Positions 1 to 8,990 of a stretch of DNA of 64,000 nucleotides are shown here, piece by piece. This DNA is from Pseudoalteromonas luteoviolacea DSM 6061 (GTDB taxonomy: Bacteria; Pseudomonadota; Gammaproteobacteria; Enterobacterales; Alteromonadaceae). A model generated the notes under the pieces. That model did no database searches. It was not told where the DNA came from and was given only the letters and a program-made list of their open reading frames with translations. Position numbers and translations under genes: made by a program. Each line of letters begins with the position of its first letter. Position 1 is the stretch's first letter. The stretch covers positions 302,030 to 366,029 of the forward strand of contig NZ_AUYB01000103.1 of assembly GCF_001625655.1 (NCBI RefSeq). Direction: 5' to 3'.

Positions 1-2
1 TA

Positions 3-305
3 GTGGCTAACCCACCCTATGTTGATGCAGAGGATATGGCAGATTTACCTGATGAGTTTCATCATGAACCAGAGTTAGGCCTTGCCTCTGGTGATGATGG
101 CCTTGACGTAACACGTGTTTTATTGAGAGATGCGGCAGAGCACTTAACCGACAACGGGATTCTATTTGTCGAGGTGGGTAATTCTATGGTACATATGGAT
201 GCATTGTACCCAGGTGCGCCGTTTACTTGGCTAGAATTTGAAAAAGGTGGCCTAGGCGTATTTATGATCAGTAAACAAGAATTAGTCGCTTATTTTAATG
301 ATTAA
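3..305 (+). CDS. prmB: Ribosomal protein L3 glutamine methyltransferase PrmB, C-terminal part
   Basis: This is the C-terminal 100 residues of an S-adenosylmethionine-dependent N5-glutamine methyltransferase; the gene begins before the window. The reading frame opens directly on the family motif NPPY (glutamine-binding), followed by a typical PrmB tail with EPxLGLASGxDGLD and a final region ending in FND. PrmB methylates a glutamine of ribosomal protein L3; PrmC, the release-factor paralogue, shares NPPY. The position just upstream of aroC is the usual gammaproteobacterial neighbourhood for prmB, which supports PrmB over PrmC. The GTG shown as a first codon is an internal valine, not a start. 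Confidence 0.9.
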   Translation: MANPPYVDAEDMADLPDEFHHEPELGLASGDDGLDVTRVLLRDAAEHLTDNGILFVEVGNSMVHMDALYPGAPFTWLEFEKGGLGVFMISKQELVAYFND

Positions 306-456
306 ACCTTGCTGTACTTTGCCTGTGTGAGTTATCACCGCAGTTGGCTTGGTGCGGCAAGAGTGGGCAAACGTTTAGTTTGCCTGTGCTAAGTTGGGTA
401 ATTGAGCCCAAACTGACTCTCAGAGTCAAAACCGTAACGAGGAATGAGGAAAGTTA

Positions 457-1557
457 ATGGCAGGCAATAGTATAGGCCAAATATTTCGAGTGACGACCTT
501 TGGTGAGAGCCATGGTACAGCGCTTGGCGGTGTTGTAGATGGTGTGCCAGCAGGGCTTGAAATTACTGAGGCTGATTTACAAGTTGATCTGGATAGGCGT
601 AAGCCCGGTCAGAGTCGATACACCACACAACGTCGTGAAGGTGACGAGATAAAAATTTTGTCGGGTGTATTTGAGGGTAGAACAACGGGAACAAGCATTG
701 GCTTGCTTATTGAAAATACCGATCAGCGCTCTAAAGACTACAGTAAGATAATGGATGTGTTCCGTCCAGGTCATGGTGATTATACCTATTGGCACAAGTA
801 TGGTCATAGGGATTATCGTGGCGGCGGTCGTTCATCTGCACGCGAAACTGCAATTCGCGTTGCTGCAGGTGGCATTGCTAAAAAATATCTAAAACAAGTA
901 CATGACATCGAAATTCATGCATGTTTATCTCAATTGGGCCCAATCAAAGCGGAGTCTTTTGATTGGTCAGAGGTTGAGAATAATGCATTTTTCTTCCCAG
1001 ATACAAGCAAGTTAGAAGCGCTAGATGAGTACATGCGTGACCTTAAAAAGCAGGGTGATTCGGTCGGTGCCAAAGTAAAAGTTGTCGCCAAAAACGTCCC
1101 TGTTGGATTAGGAGAACCTGTATTTGATAGGCTTGATGCTGAACTTGCACACTCTCTTATGAGTATCAATGCTGTTAAAGGTGTTGAGATTGGTGACGGG
1201 TTTGATGTGGTAGAACAAAAAGGCTCTGAGCATCGAGACGAGCTGACACCTGAAGGCTTCGCTAGCAATCATGCAGGAGGAGTGTTAGCTGGGATTTCAA
1301 CAGGTCAAGATATAATTGCATCAATTGCGCTCAAGCCAACATCCAGTATTACGGTGCCCGGTCAAAGTATCAATACGTCCAATGAACCAGTAGAGATGGT
1401 AACTAAAGGACGCCATGACCCTTGTGTAGGGATCCGTGCGATCCCAATTGCTGAGGCGATGATGGCGATTACATTGATGGATCACCTGCTACGTCAGCGA
1501 GGTCAAAATCCGCATGTGGATGTGCCACATGGGCCAATACCTGGACAAGCAAAATAA
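457..1557 (+). CDS. aroC: Chorismate synthase
   Basis: Converts 5-enolpyruvylshikimate-3-phosphate to chorismate, the last common step of aromatic amino acid synthesis, using reduced FMN. At 366 residues it has the normal length. The N-terminal signature GESHG lies at residues 16-20. The conserved block D119[11 protein letters not shown]130 is the second family signature. The C-terminus carries the [10 protein letters not shown] motif. The ATG at 457 follows a GAGGAA-type ribosome site a few bases upstream. It lies 151 bases after prmB, as in many relatives. A convergent terminator separates it from the chitinase gene. Confidence 0.97.
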   Translation: MAGNSIGQIFRVTTFGESHGTALGGVVDGVPAGLEITEADLQVDLDRRKPGQSRYTTQRREGDEIKILSGVFEGRTTGTSIGLLIENTDQRSKDYSKIMDVFRPGHGDYTYWHKYGHRDYRGGGRSSARETAIRVAAGGIAKKYLKQVHDIEIHACLSQLGPIKAESFDWSEVENNAFFFPDTSKLEALDEYMRDLKKQGDSVGAKVKVVAKNVPVGLGEPVFDRLDAELAHSLMSINAVKGVEIGDGFDVVEQKGSEHRDELTPEGFASNHAGGVLAGISTGQDIIASIALKPTSSITVPGQSINTSNEPVEMVTKGRHDPCVGIRAIPIAEAMMAITLMDHLLRQRGQNPHVDVPHGPIPGQAK

Positions 1558-1599
1558 TAAAAAGACCCCCGTTATTGGATAGTCCAACTTTTGGGGGTC
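1555..1599 (-). terminator. Rho-independent terminator for the chitinase gene
   Basis: A GACCCCC/GGGGGTC stem (1564-1570 with 1593-1599) is extended by partly paired TTGGA/TCCAA inside. Read on the minus strand it is followed by a T-rich tract. On the plus strand the T-tract is missing, so it mainly serves the leftward chitinase gene, though the hairpin may also help end aroC. Confidence 0.7.
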
Positions 1600-1643
1600 A
1601 CTTCACTTATGATGCCTTTTTCGAATCAATGGTAATTCGCAAA

Positions 1644-4190
1644 TTAGTTGCCTTGATTCATTTGCGTAAGTTTGTCACCGATTGGTTTTGAGAAATTGTA
1701 GCCGTCATACTTATCCCAATTAATCGACCATGTCATCACGCCGCCAAATTTAGGGTAGTTGAAAGCAGGCTTTATAGTGCCACAGCTCAAGCCTTTTGTT
1801 AGGCAATCCAATGCTGCGATGATGTTCGCAGTTGGTGCTTGTCCAGAGTTTGCTGATTTTGGCCCTGAAGGCAGACCAATGGCGACTTGGTCATCTCTTA
1901 GTGGTGCAAAGCGAGTGCCGTTGGCAAGGTCAAAACCTTCAACGAGCATTTTTGCGTGTGCAACCATCATATTTACAGATCCTTCTGGTGCGCTACCAGG
2001 CTCATAAGGGTTAGGCAAACCCCCATTGTTGTATAGCTGAACATGGAGTAAATCTAATGTATCTCTTAGTGCGTCAATTACTGGGATGTATGCGCCCCAA
2101 ATACCAGAGTAAGCTATCATACCTCCGTGAACATAAGGATGTTCTGGTGCCATAGTGAGTACCATATTACCACCCATATTTTGTTCAATTTGCTTAATTG
2201 CACGGGGTAAACGAGCTTGGATCTGAGAGCCATGTAACAAATTAGATCCACTTTCTAAGTCAATATCTAATCCATCGAACCCCCATTCTTGGATAATATT
2301 GGTTAAGCTAGAGACAAAGTTTGCTTCATCGGCATCAGTGTTAAGTGTAATAGTGCCCTCGGCACCCCCTAAACTGAGTACAAATACTTTGCCTTGAGCC
2401 TGAAGGGCTTTCATATCAGCTTTGAATTTCACAGGGTCGATAGGAGGGCAGTCAGAGCGGATGTCTTTTTCAAACGGTTTAAAGTGAACAGTTCCATCCG
2501 AGTTTCTGTCGTTTTCAGCAAATGCGATGTCGATAATATCCCAAGCGGGTGAGATCTCAGCGAGTGGAATAGGGCAGCCAGCTGGGTTAACAAAGTTATG
2601 CCAGTAACCTATGAGTTTATGAGTTTTGCCAATTGGCTTATCGATTACACTAACTGTTGAACCAGCACTGGTTGCTTGATTGCCCGCACTATCTTTGGCT
2701 ACGGCTGTTAAGGTGTGTGAGCCTATCACAGCTGCAGTATATGACCAAGTGTATGGAGCGGTTGTATCACTTCCAAGCAGAGTACCATTTGCGTAGAAGC
2801 TCACATTTGCAATAGTACCTGTAAGAGCTTGCGCATCAGCTGCCATGTTGATGGTGCTGCCAATGGTGAATTGGGTGCCTGAAGTTGGTTGAACCAAATC
2901 AACGACGACGGGCTTATCTGTGACGTTGACAAAAATTTGTTCAGTGGTTTCATTCCCTTCATTGTCGGTTGCAACTGCTGAAAGGGAGACGGCACCAAGC
3001 TTTGTAGGCTGCCAGTTGGTACTACCATTACCGTTGTTGAAACTTGCAAGTAGTGTCTGATCGGCAAGGATATCCAATTGCGCAACTGTCCCATCAGCAT
3101 CACTCGCACTGACAGAAACAGCAGTACTTTGGCCTACTAAGACAGTGCTATTTGCACTTGGTGAATTAAAAGTAATGGCGGGCGCGATAGCACAAATACC
3201 AAGGTCAGTCCACGCATCTTGCCAGTGTTGCCCAACACCTGGCTCGTAGGCCCACTGTGCGTTTGAGCTGCACCACCCACTGATGTCACAACGATATTTA
3301 CGATTATTGTGACTAACCAGTTCGCCATTTTGATAACTATTGCCAGCTAAGTATGTTTTTAGGCCTGAGCAGCCTCCTTGACTAGGTGCTGCGACCTTAA
3401 TTTGTGAAACCACATTAGTGCTGGCAGCTTGATTATCAGTGGCAGTGACCTTGACCTGTACTTGACCTGAAATATCACTTACCCAGTTGTAATCAATAGT
3501 ACCATCTGTAAATGAGGCCACCTGTGTATCATTTATAAATACGGTTGCGCTAGTCACTGTACCATTGGCGTCCGTTGCTACAGCTCGGATATTGACCGTG
3601 TCGCCAAGAGTAAACTGGCTGTTATTGGTTGGCGAGACCAGATCTATCGCTGGTGGGGTATTGGTAGTACCGTCTTGCACATTGACTGTGACTTTGCTTT
3701 GTGTGCTCTGCGCACCTTGGTTGTCAGTTGCAATTGCAGCAATAATATGAGGGCCAGTTTGTGCTACCCAGTTTACTTGATAAGGGGCTTGATTATCGAA
3801 ACCTACAGACACGTCATCAACAAAGAATTCAACTTGGGCTACTACACCATCTTCATCCGTTGCATTTGCAGATAGGACAACGCTGTCATTTGGGTTAAAA
3901 ACACTTCCCTCCGTGGGGGTTAATAAAGTCACCATTGGGCTTTGATTTCCACCACACGCACCAAGACTTTTCCAAACTTTGTAGTTACCAGAATTTTGTT
4001 GAGGGTTTTCATTTTGGCTGTACCAACGTGCCTCAAAAGCGCTATTTTGGTGTTGGACTTGATCGCCTGCACGATATACTTGAGACTGCTGCCAAGTTGC
4101 TAGGTATGTACAATCTGCTGCGAATGAATGCATGCTCGACATGAGTAGAGCACTACTGCCAAGCAAATAACTCAGTTTGCTTTTTTCCAT
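1644..4190 (-). CDS. Secreted multi-domain GH18 chitinase
   Basis: An 848-residue extracellular chitinase. Signal peptide residues 1-24 end in SFA. Then come a CBM5/12-type chitin-binding domain (about 25-80, Trp/Tyr rich), two Ig-like domains of the NxPPxxxLxSPxxxxxF type (about 83-270), a second CBM5/12 domain (about 272-340), two further Ig-like domains (about 341-517), and a GH18 catalytic domain from about 522 to the end. The catalytic DxxDxDxE motif is at D639-G-L-D-I-D-L-E646, with E646 the expected proton donor, and the substrate-pocket MTWSINWD segment is near the C-terminus. This architecture resembles chitinases of marine Alteromonadales, but the exact family member (ChiA, ChiC or ChiD type) is not certain. 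It is monocistronic, with its own terminator. Confidence 0.93.
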   Translation of the reverse strand: MEKSKLSYLLGSSALLMSSMHSFAADCTYLATWQQSQVYRAGDQVQHQNSAFEARWYSQNENPQQNSGNYKVWKSLGACGGNQSPMVTLLTPTEGSVFNPNDSVVLSANATDEDGVVAQVEFFVDDVSVGFDNQAPYQVNWVAQTGPHIIAAIATDNQGAQSTQSKVTVNVQDGTTNTPPAIDLVSPTNNSQFTLGDTVNIRAVATDANGTVTSATVFINDTQVASFTDGTIDYNWVSDISGQVQVKVTATDNQAASTNVVSQIKVAAPSQGGCSGLKTYLAGNSYQNGELVSHNNRKYRCDISGWCSSNAQWAYEPGVGQHWQDAWTDLGICAIAPAITFNSPSANSTVLVGQSTAVSVSASDADGTVAQLDILADQTLLASFNNGNGSTNWQPTKLGAVSLSAVATDNEGNETTEQIFVNVTDKPVVVDLVQPTSGTQFTIGSTINMAADAQALTGTIANVSFYANGTLLGSDTTAPYTWSYTAAVIGSHTLTAVAKDSAGNQATSAGSTVSVIDKPIGKTHKLIGYWHNFVNPAGCPIPLAEISPAWDIIDIAFAENDRNSDGTVHFKPFEKDIRSDCPPIDPVKFKADMKALQAQGKVFVLSLGGAEGTITLNTDADEANFVSSLTNIIQEWGFDGLDIDLESGSNLLHGSQIQARLPRAIKQIEQNMGGNMVLTMAPEHPYVHGGMIAYSGIWGAYIPVIDALRDTLDLLHVQLYNNGGLPNPYEPGSAPEGSVNMMVAHAKMLVEGFDLANGTRFAPLRDDQVAIGLPSGPKSANSGQAPTANIIAALDCLTKGLSCGTIKPAFNYPKFGGVMTWSINWDKYDGYNFSKPIGDKLTQMNQGN

Positions 4191-4288
4191 TATTTTTTCT
4201 CCTTACATGTTGTATGTTTTGTGAACAAAACGTATCCAGCATAGAACTATGTGCGGGGTTAATCAATGGCTTTTTAAGTTAATAGGGT

Positions 4289-4311
4289 ACAGCCTTGCTT
4301 GGCAAGGCTGT
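4289..4311. terminator. Perfect hairpin after mscS
   Basis: Ten-base arms ACAGCCTTGC/GCAAGGCTGT around a three-base loop, directly downstream of the leftward mscS stop and upstream of the chitinase promoter region. There is no clear T-tract on the minus strand, so it may be a weak terminator or an mRNA-stabilising hairpin. Confidence 0.5.
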
Positions 4312-4323
4312 TTAAGAAAGGGG

Positions 4324-5163
4324 CTATCTAGGTGTTGGTTGATCTGATTTTATTGTGACGACACGTTGCGGGAAAGGTATTTCAATATGCGCATTTTTTA
4401 TTCCTGCATATATCGCTAAGTTGATGTTTAATTTATTCTCAATCAACTCTGTAGTGGGTGTCCAATAGCGATAGCTGATGACAATGGCACTGTCAGAAAA
4501 AGACTCGATTCCCACCTGAGGTATGGGATCATTGGCAACATAATCTTGGCTTTGTAAGATCGATTGAATAATTTCTATCGCTTTATCTGCAGGGGCGTTA
4601 TATGCAATACCAATTTCACCTTCAATATGTGAATAATTGAATGAGTTATGTAGAACTTCCCCAATAATATGTTTATTAGGGACTGTAATTTCGACTTTTT
4701 GTTCATTGACTAATATGGTGTAGCCAAGCTCAATAGACTTTACTTGACCGCTGACATTCTTGACGCTGATGGTGTCTCCAACTACAAATGGTCGAGTAGC
4801 TATCAAGGCTAAGCCAGCGCCATAGTTAGAGAGCATACCTTGAACTGCCAAACCTGCGCCCAAAGAAGCAGCACCAATTGCTGCGACAAATGGTGTGACA
4901 CTGATGCCTACTTTCCCCAGCGCAATGATAATAAACATAGTGACAATAAGTACTTTAACGACATTAGCAACAAAGTTGGTTAGCGTTACATCCACATTAT
5001 GCTTGAGCATCAATTTGCGAGTAGTGTCGGCTAGTTTTTTAGACAGCCAAAGACCTATTACCAGAATGACGACAGCTCCTAGAAGCTGCATACTGTAATT
5101 GAGTAAGTAATTACGAATTAAATCATAATATTTTTCAAATTGGGCGATTTCTTGCTCGATCAA
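4324..5163 (-). CDS. mscS: Small-conductance mechanosensitive channel, MscS family
   Basis: A 279-residue inner-membrane channel close to E. coli MscS (286 residues). Three N-terminal hydrophobic helices end in the pore-lining TM3 rich in Ala and Gly (AAIGAASLGAGLAVQG), followed by the conserved GDTI and the beta domain (VVGDTISVKNVSGQV) and an alpha/beta vestibule domain. It opens on membrane tension to release solutes during hypo-osmotic shock. It is transcribed leftward downstream of the LrgA/LrgB pair, 35 bases apart, so the three genes could be one operon handling osmotic and envelope stress. Confidence 0.9.
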   Translation of the reverse strand: MIEQEIAQFEKYYDLIRNYLLNYSMQLLGAVVILVIGLWLSKKLADTTRKLMLKHNVDVTLTNFVANVVKVLIVTMFIIIALGKVGISVTPFVAAIGAASLGAGLAVQGMLSNYGAGLALIATRPFVVGDTISVKNVSGQVKSIELGYTILVNEQKVEITVPNKHIIGEVLHNSFNYSHIEGEIGIAYNAPADKAIEIIQSILQSQDYVANDPIPQVGIESFSDSAIVISYRYWTPTTELIENKLNINLAIYAGIKNAHIEIPFPQRVVTIKSDQPTPR

Positions 5164-5198
5164 GTTATGCTCCTTGTAAAGCGTGTATTTTCATTTTT

Positions 5199-5888
5199 TT
5201 AGCAACTTAAGTTACTGAGTATAGTAAATAATATTGGAACCCAAAAAGCGCTAATTATGGCGCTAATAATCATAGCAGCAGACGCAAATGCACCAGCCTG
5301 AGGGTGATACTCCATTGCTGTTGCAGTACCAATCGCATGGCAACTTACCCCTAACGCGATACCTTTGGCTTGAGGTGCTGTGACTTGGCACATTTGTAAT
5401 AGGCCCAGTCCAAATACACTACCAAAAATGCCAATTAATATAACCATGGCCGCGGCAATACTGGGTAGCCCACCTAGCATATCAGTAATTAACAGTGTGA
5501 TAGGGGTGGTAACCGACAGCGCCATCAAAGATGCAACTAGTTGAGGCTCAGCTTGAAACAGAATGCAAAGTGTATACGCGAGCGTAGTTGAAAACGATAT
5601 GCCAATAAAAGCACTGAATGTTAGCATTGTTAATACTGGGCGAATTGCGTTGAACTGTGCATATAGTGGGTAGGCTAATGCAACGATAGCAGGCTCTAGA
5701 AGAAAGCTGATTGGCATACTCGCAAGGTAGTAGTCGTTATAGTTTACTTTCGTAGTAACGAGTAATAAGGCAACCATTGAAATTGACATTAATACAGGGT
5801 TTAACAAGGGCGTAGGGTGGCGTTTATGAATTTCTCGGGTGAAATGAAAAAGCCCAAGTGTGAAGAGGCAGACCAAAAGACTAATCAC
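5199..5888 (-). CDS. LrgB/CidB family membrane protein
   Basis: A polytopic membrane protein of the LrgB (CidB, YohK) family, 229 residues from the start chosen here. Family hallmarks are NPVLxS near the N-terminus, the PLY segment, and the C-terminal GxxCHAIGTATAMEY and AGAFASAAM blocks. An upstream ATG in frame is possible, but the GTG at 5888-5886 overlaps the stop of the lrgA-like gene by eight bases (GTGATTAG) and has AAAGG eight bases upstream, so translational coupling is more likely. LrgAB/CidAB proteins act in holin-like export and, in some bacteria, in pyruvate or glycolate transport; which applies here cannot be told. Confidence 0.85.
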   Translation of the reverse strand: MISLLVCLFTLGLFHFTREIHKRHPTPLLNPVLMSISMVALLLVTTKVNYNDYYLASMPISFLLEPAIVALAYPLYAQFNAIRPVLTMLTFSAFIGISFSTTLAYTLCILFQAEPQLVASLMALSVTTPITLLITDMLGGLPSIAAAMVILIGIFGSVFGLGLLQMCQVTAPQAKGIALGVSCHAIGTATAMEYHPQAGAFASAAMIISAIISAFWVPILFTILSNLSC

Positions 5889-6234
5889 GATATCGACCTT
5901 TGTTTGAAACTTTACCGACAGCAACGAGCACAATGGCTGGAAGCCCAAACAATAAAATAATTATCAGAAGTATATTGTTAGCAAGTAAACTAAGATGGTT
6001 TATGACACCTACACCCACCGGAATGAAGAAAAATGCGAGATACTTAATGAGCAATGGAGAAGCAGGTTCTAACCAATCAATTCCAATCAACTTCCAATGT
6101 AATAAGCCAAAAAGTATTAACAAGCCCAGTAGTGAGGCGGGAATGGGGAGCGCATAAAATGCCACGATCATTTTTGCTGACCATAGGCAGATAAAAATGA
6201 TTAAAATTCCAATTGAAAACTTTAGAAGGTGCAT
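5881..6234 (-). CDS. LrgA/CidA family holin-like membrane protein
   Basis: A 117-residue protein with four predicted hydrophobic helices and the LrgA-type sequence IPASLLGLLILF near residue 35, followed by PLLIKYLAFFFIPVGVGV, the family's conserved block. It is the usual partner of LrgB and overlaps it by eight bases. Whether the pair is an antiholin-like or a metabolite-export system is not visible in the sequence; no LytSR regulator gene is in the window. Confidence 0.88.
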   Translation of the reverse strand: MHLLKFSIGILIIFICLWSAKMIVAFYALPIPASLLGLLILFGLLHWKLIGIDWLEPASPLLIKYLAFFFIPVGVGVINHLSLLANNILLIIILLFGLPAIVLVAVGKVSNKGRYRD

Positions 6235-6279
6235 TGGTTATTCAGCTATAGTTGTAATTCATGGATAGCAGTAGCAGTG

Positions 6280-7083
6280 TCACTGCCATTTAGCTCGATT
6301 GTTATATGCCTTAAACTCACTATCTTTTGCACCATTTTTCATTGCTATGCGTGTATTTTTAGAAGCGAGTAACCTGAGTTGGTACCATGTTTCACGCCAT
6401 AGTAGTGTTCTAGATGGAGCATGAAATGCTTGATTATAAAGTAGCTTGATAGCAGCAAGTGCATCCGGTGAATGGTGGCTTAGCGAGTCAATATGTTGCA
6501 TTATAAATGTGCTAGGATCATCGTCAATGGCAGTGAGCAAGCCGGCCTGAAACGCTGCTTTTGCATCGACACGTTGGGCTTCAAAAGCCAGCTTAAGGGC
6601 TTGATCTTGCCTTAAATAGCCAGGCACAACGATACTTGTTCCCATATCTGGACAAAGTCCCCAGCGAGACTCCATAATGGCAAACTGTGAGTTAGGCAGA
6701 GCGATTCTAAAGTCAGCTCCCAAAGCAATATGAAGACCACCGCCAAGGCAGTTGCCTTTAATTTCAGCGTACACAGGCACTGGCAATGTGCGCCAGCCTA
6801 ATACAACTCTCTGCACTAAGTTTTGATTTCCCGGTAGGTATTTGAACAGCAATTTTACGATTTGCATTGGGTGCTTCATTACACTTTGCACGTCAAGGCC
6901 TGCGCAGAAGTGGCCGCCTGCACCTTGTATGATGACGGCGCGTATCTGGCGGTTTTTCCGAATCTCCTTAATAATGTTATCAAGTGATTGGAACATCATA
7001 AGCGTTAACGCATTTTGCTTATCGGGGCGAGAAAGTGTCACATATGCAATATGTTGGTGTACGTTAAAGTTTATCATAGCCAA
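6280..7083 (-). CDS. Crotonase/enoyl-CoA hydratase family protein
   Basis: A 267-residue crotonase-fold protein. The first oxyanion-hole segment is GAGGHFCAGLD (about residues 55-65) and the second is KGNCLGGGLHIALGADFRI (about 109-127). The block MESRWGLCPDMG retains an acidic residue where crotonases place a catalytic glutamate. Closest in character to the short proteins annotated as 'crotonase/enoyl-CoA hydratase family' in Alteromonadales. The substrate is unknown, and hydratase, isomerase or decarboxylase activity cannot be separated by eye. It stands upstream of the LrgA-like gene, 45 bases away, on the same strand. Confidence 0.85.
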   Translation of the reverse strand: MAMINFNVHQHIAYVTLSRPDKQNALTLMMFQSLDNIIKEIRKNRQIRAVIIQGAGGHFCAGLDVQSVMKHPMQIVKLLFKYLPGNQNLVQRVVLGWRTLPVPVYAEIKGNCLGGGLHIALGADFRIALPNSQFAIMESRWGLCPDMGTSIVVPGYLRQDQALKLAFEAQRVDAKAAFQAGLLTAIDDDPSTFIMQHIDSLSHHSPDALAAIKLLYNQAFHAPSRTLLWRETWYQLRLLASKNTRIAMKNGAKDSEFKAYNNRAKWQ

Positions 7084-7300
7084 TCCTATAATCTTTTTGT
7101 TCTTTTAATGGTGTTGTATAGAGTTTTTACTCAATATTGCAGCAGAGACAAATGGGATTCAAGCAGATATTCATTGTTATTATCTGTTTAGCTTGTGTTC
7201 AGGTTAGCATTCTTTGCGCTAATTTCTGCACTTTGGCGTTAAATTTATTCAATACACCTGATACTTGTAGAAAATGAAATTGTGGTTTTGATATGATTAA

Positions 7301-7306
7301 TATAAT
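7301..7306 (+). promoter_or_regulatory. Probable -10 element for the yciU-like gene
   Basis: A perfect TATAAT 24 bases upstream of the ATG. The best -35 candidate is TTGTGG at 7280-7285, with a short 15-base spacer, so the assignment is tentative. The rest of the 246-base gap 7084-7329 shows nothing else recognisable. Confidence 0.4.
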
Positions 7307-7329
7307 GAAAAATTTTTGGAGTTGAGTGT

Positions 7330-7650
7330 ATGTCAGCGAGATTAAGCAGTGTAGAAGAAGTAACCCATCAGGCATACGATATTTTTCTGGAACTAGCACC
7401 AGACAACCTTTCCCAAGAAGACATTGATTTATTCAATGAACATCGCGAAGAGTTTGGCTTTATCGAAGAAAGTGATATCGATGATAGCTGGGAGACGATT
7501 GTTGCATTTGAGCAAGAAGCGGAGCGCGAACACTTTGTCCAAGTGATCATTGGAATTGAATTTGAAGATAGCGACGATGTATTTGCAAAAGTGCTGATTA
7601 GCCGTGATTTAGATGCACCATTTTGTCATGTGGTGTGGAAGCAACAATAA
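7330..7650 (+). CDS. Acidic DNA-mimic protein, YciU/HI1450 (DUF440) family
   Basis: A 106-residue, strongly acidic protein. It matches the YciU/HI1450 family in order and spacing: xxAYDIFLELAxDNL near residue 15, a DW/SWE segment, FxxVxIGxExxDxxDVFAxxLISRD, and the C-terminal CHxVWK. Members of this family are proposed double-stranded-DNA mimics that bind HU-like proteins; that role is from the family and is not shown here. The ATG follows TTTTTGGAG by eight bases. Sixteen bases separate it from the DUF481 gene, so they may be co-transcribed. Confidence 0.82.
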   Translation: MSARLSSVEEVTHQAYDIFLELAPDNLSQEDIDLFNEHREEFGFIEESDIDDSWETIVAFEQEAEREHFVQVIIGIEFEDSDDVFAKVLISRDLDAPFCHVVWKQQ

Positions 7651-7665
7651 AGAGAAGTTTGTTTA

Positions 7666-8493
7666 GTGAAAAATATGAAGTTGCTCTTGTGCTTGCCCCT
7701 ATTAGGAGTATGTATGAGAGTATATGCTGTAGACCCATTTGAAGATTTTCATAAATATGGGGAGTTGTCTGAGGAAGAAATCCATGAATTGCACAAAGGT
7801 GAATTCTTGTATGGAGATATTGAATTCGGATTTATAGCTAATAGTGGTAATACTAAAAACTCATCTTTTAAGCTACAAAGTAATCTTTATCAAGATTTTC
7901 AACACTGGCGGAATCAATTCAAACTCGATGGTCATTATGCCGATGAAGAAAACGCGGAGACAGGAGTGGATGATGAAACCGCCTCTCGTTACTTTTTATC
8001 GGCTCAGACGAGTTATAAATTCGGCGTTGATAACGAGTCATTTTTTCTCTATGGAGATTATGAAGTCGATGAGTTTAACGGCCGCGAATATACCACGACC
8101 TTTGCTCTGGGCTATGGCAATAGACTTTTTGAGGGACGAAAGAATACCGTTGACTTTACGGTAGGGCCAGGCATCTCCATGTATCGTGTTGAAAATGAAA
8201 CTGAGCTTGAGCCCGGGCAAAAGAGAGTAGAACGTGGTGAGCTTTTGAGGTTATCCCTGCAATGGGAACGTAATGTTTCTAAACGAACGCGGTTTAACCA
8301 AGATTTCAGCTATGCACAATCTGTTTCTGGGCTTGGAGGGCGCGGATTTTCAGAAACCTCCTTGATTAGCCAAGTTATCGAAGGTTTGTCACTTAAGGTT
8401 TCTTACACTTATCGTTATAATTCCCAGCCTGAAGAAGACAAGCGCAAAGTAGATACCGAACTGGGCGTGACATTTGTATATAGTTTTGATTGA
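7666..8493 (+). CDS. DUF481 family outer membrane protein (YdiY-like)
   Basis: A 275-residue secreted beta-barrel-type protein. It has a signal peptide ending near VYA (residue 22), then the family motif GDIEFGFIANSGNT followed by alternating hydrophobic strands rich in Tyr and Phe, ending in FVYSFD. DUF481 proteins were first described as salt-induced outer membrane proteins; their function is unknown. A GTG start at 7666 is used; an ATG at 7675 is an alternative three codons in. Six bases separate it from the next gene. Confidence 0.85.
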   Translation: MKNMKLLLCLPLLGVCMRVYAVDPFEDFHKYGELSEEEIHELHKGEFLYGDIEFGFIANSGNTKNSSFKLQSNLYQDFQHWRNQFKLDGHYADEENAETGVDDETASRYFLSAQTSYKFGVDNESFFLYGDYEVDEFNGREYTTTFALGYGNRLFEGRKNTVDFTVGPGISMYRVENETELEPGQKRVERGELLRLSLQWERNVSKRTRFNQDFSYAQSVSGLGGRGFSETSLISQVIEGLSLKVSYTYRYNSQPEEDKRKVDTELGVTFVYSFD

Positions 8494-8499
8494 GGCAAT

Positions 8500-8979
8500 A
8501 TGTATCAGAAGACACAACTCGCTTGGGCGATCTGGGGTATTTTAGCGTGGCTTAGCACGTTTGTAGTAATGGGCTTGGTATTACTGGGCAATAACATCGG
8601 GGTGTTGGCCTTCGGTATTATTTTATTGCTAGTCGCTTTTGTGTTTTACGGCTTAACAATTAAAGTCGATAATGCTGATAAACAAATAAGCTGGTGGTTT
8701 GGCCCTGGTGTGGCGAAGAAAACACTCAACTTTGACGATATCGACGAAGTGAAAGCGGTAACAAACTCATTCAGTCATGGCATTGGAATGCGTATTTCTC
8801 ACGATGGGTGGGTATATAGTGTATCTGGTTTTAAAGCGATTGAGGTGAGCATGAGCGATGGCACTAAGTATCGATTAGGTACCTCCGATCAGCACGGCTT
8901 ACTTGAAGCACTTAAGAGTAAAGTAAAAGAACAAACGACTGAAAAAGACTCAAGTGAAGATGAAAAAAGCGCCCTATAG
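8500..8979 (+). CDS. Small membrane protein with PH-like cytoplasmic domain
   Basis: A 159-residue protein with two hydrophobic helices (about residues 8-52), then a soluble beta-rich segment resembling bacterial PH-like (bPH2/DUF-type) domains: a strand-turn pattern ISWWFGPGV, a DDIDEVKAV stretch, and a GTSDQHGLLEAL helix. The C-terminal tail is highly charged. No specific function is recognised. It lies six bases after the DUF481 gene, and its stop codon lies inside the bidirectional terminator shared with slyD. Confidence 0.7.
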   Translation: MYQKTQLAWAIWGILAWLSTFVVMGLVLLGNNIGVLAFGIILLLVAFVFYGLTIKVDNADKQISWWFGPGVAKKTLNFDDIDEVKAVTNSFSHGIGMRISHDGWVYSVSGFKAIEVSMSDGTKYRLGTSDQHGLLEALKSKVKEQTTEKDSSEDEKSAL

Positions 8980-8990
8980 GCGCTTTTTTT
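8963..8990. terminator. Bidirectional rho-independent terminator
   Basis: AAAAAAGCGCC, a five-base loop, then GGCGCTTTTTT. The stem is flanked by A- and T-runs, so it works in both directions between the membrane-protein gene and slyD. It contains the stop codon of the plus-strand gene. Confidence 0.88.
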
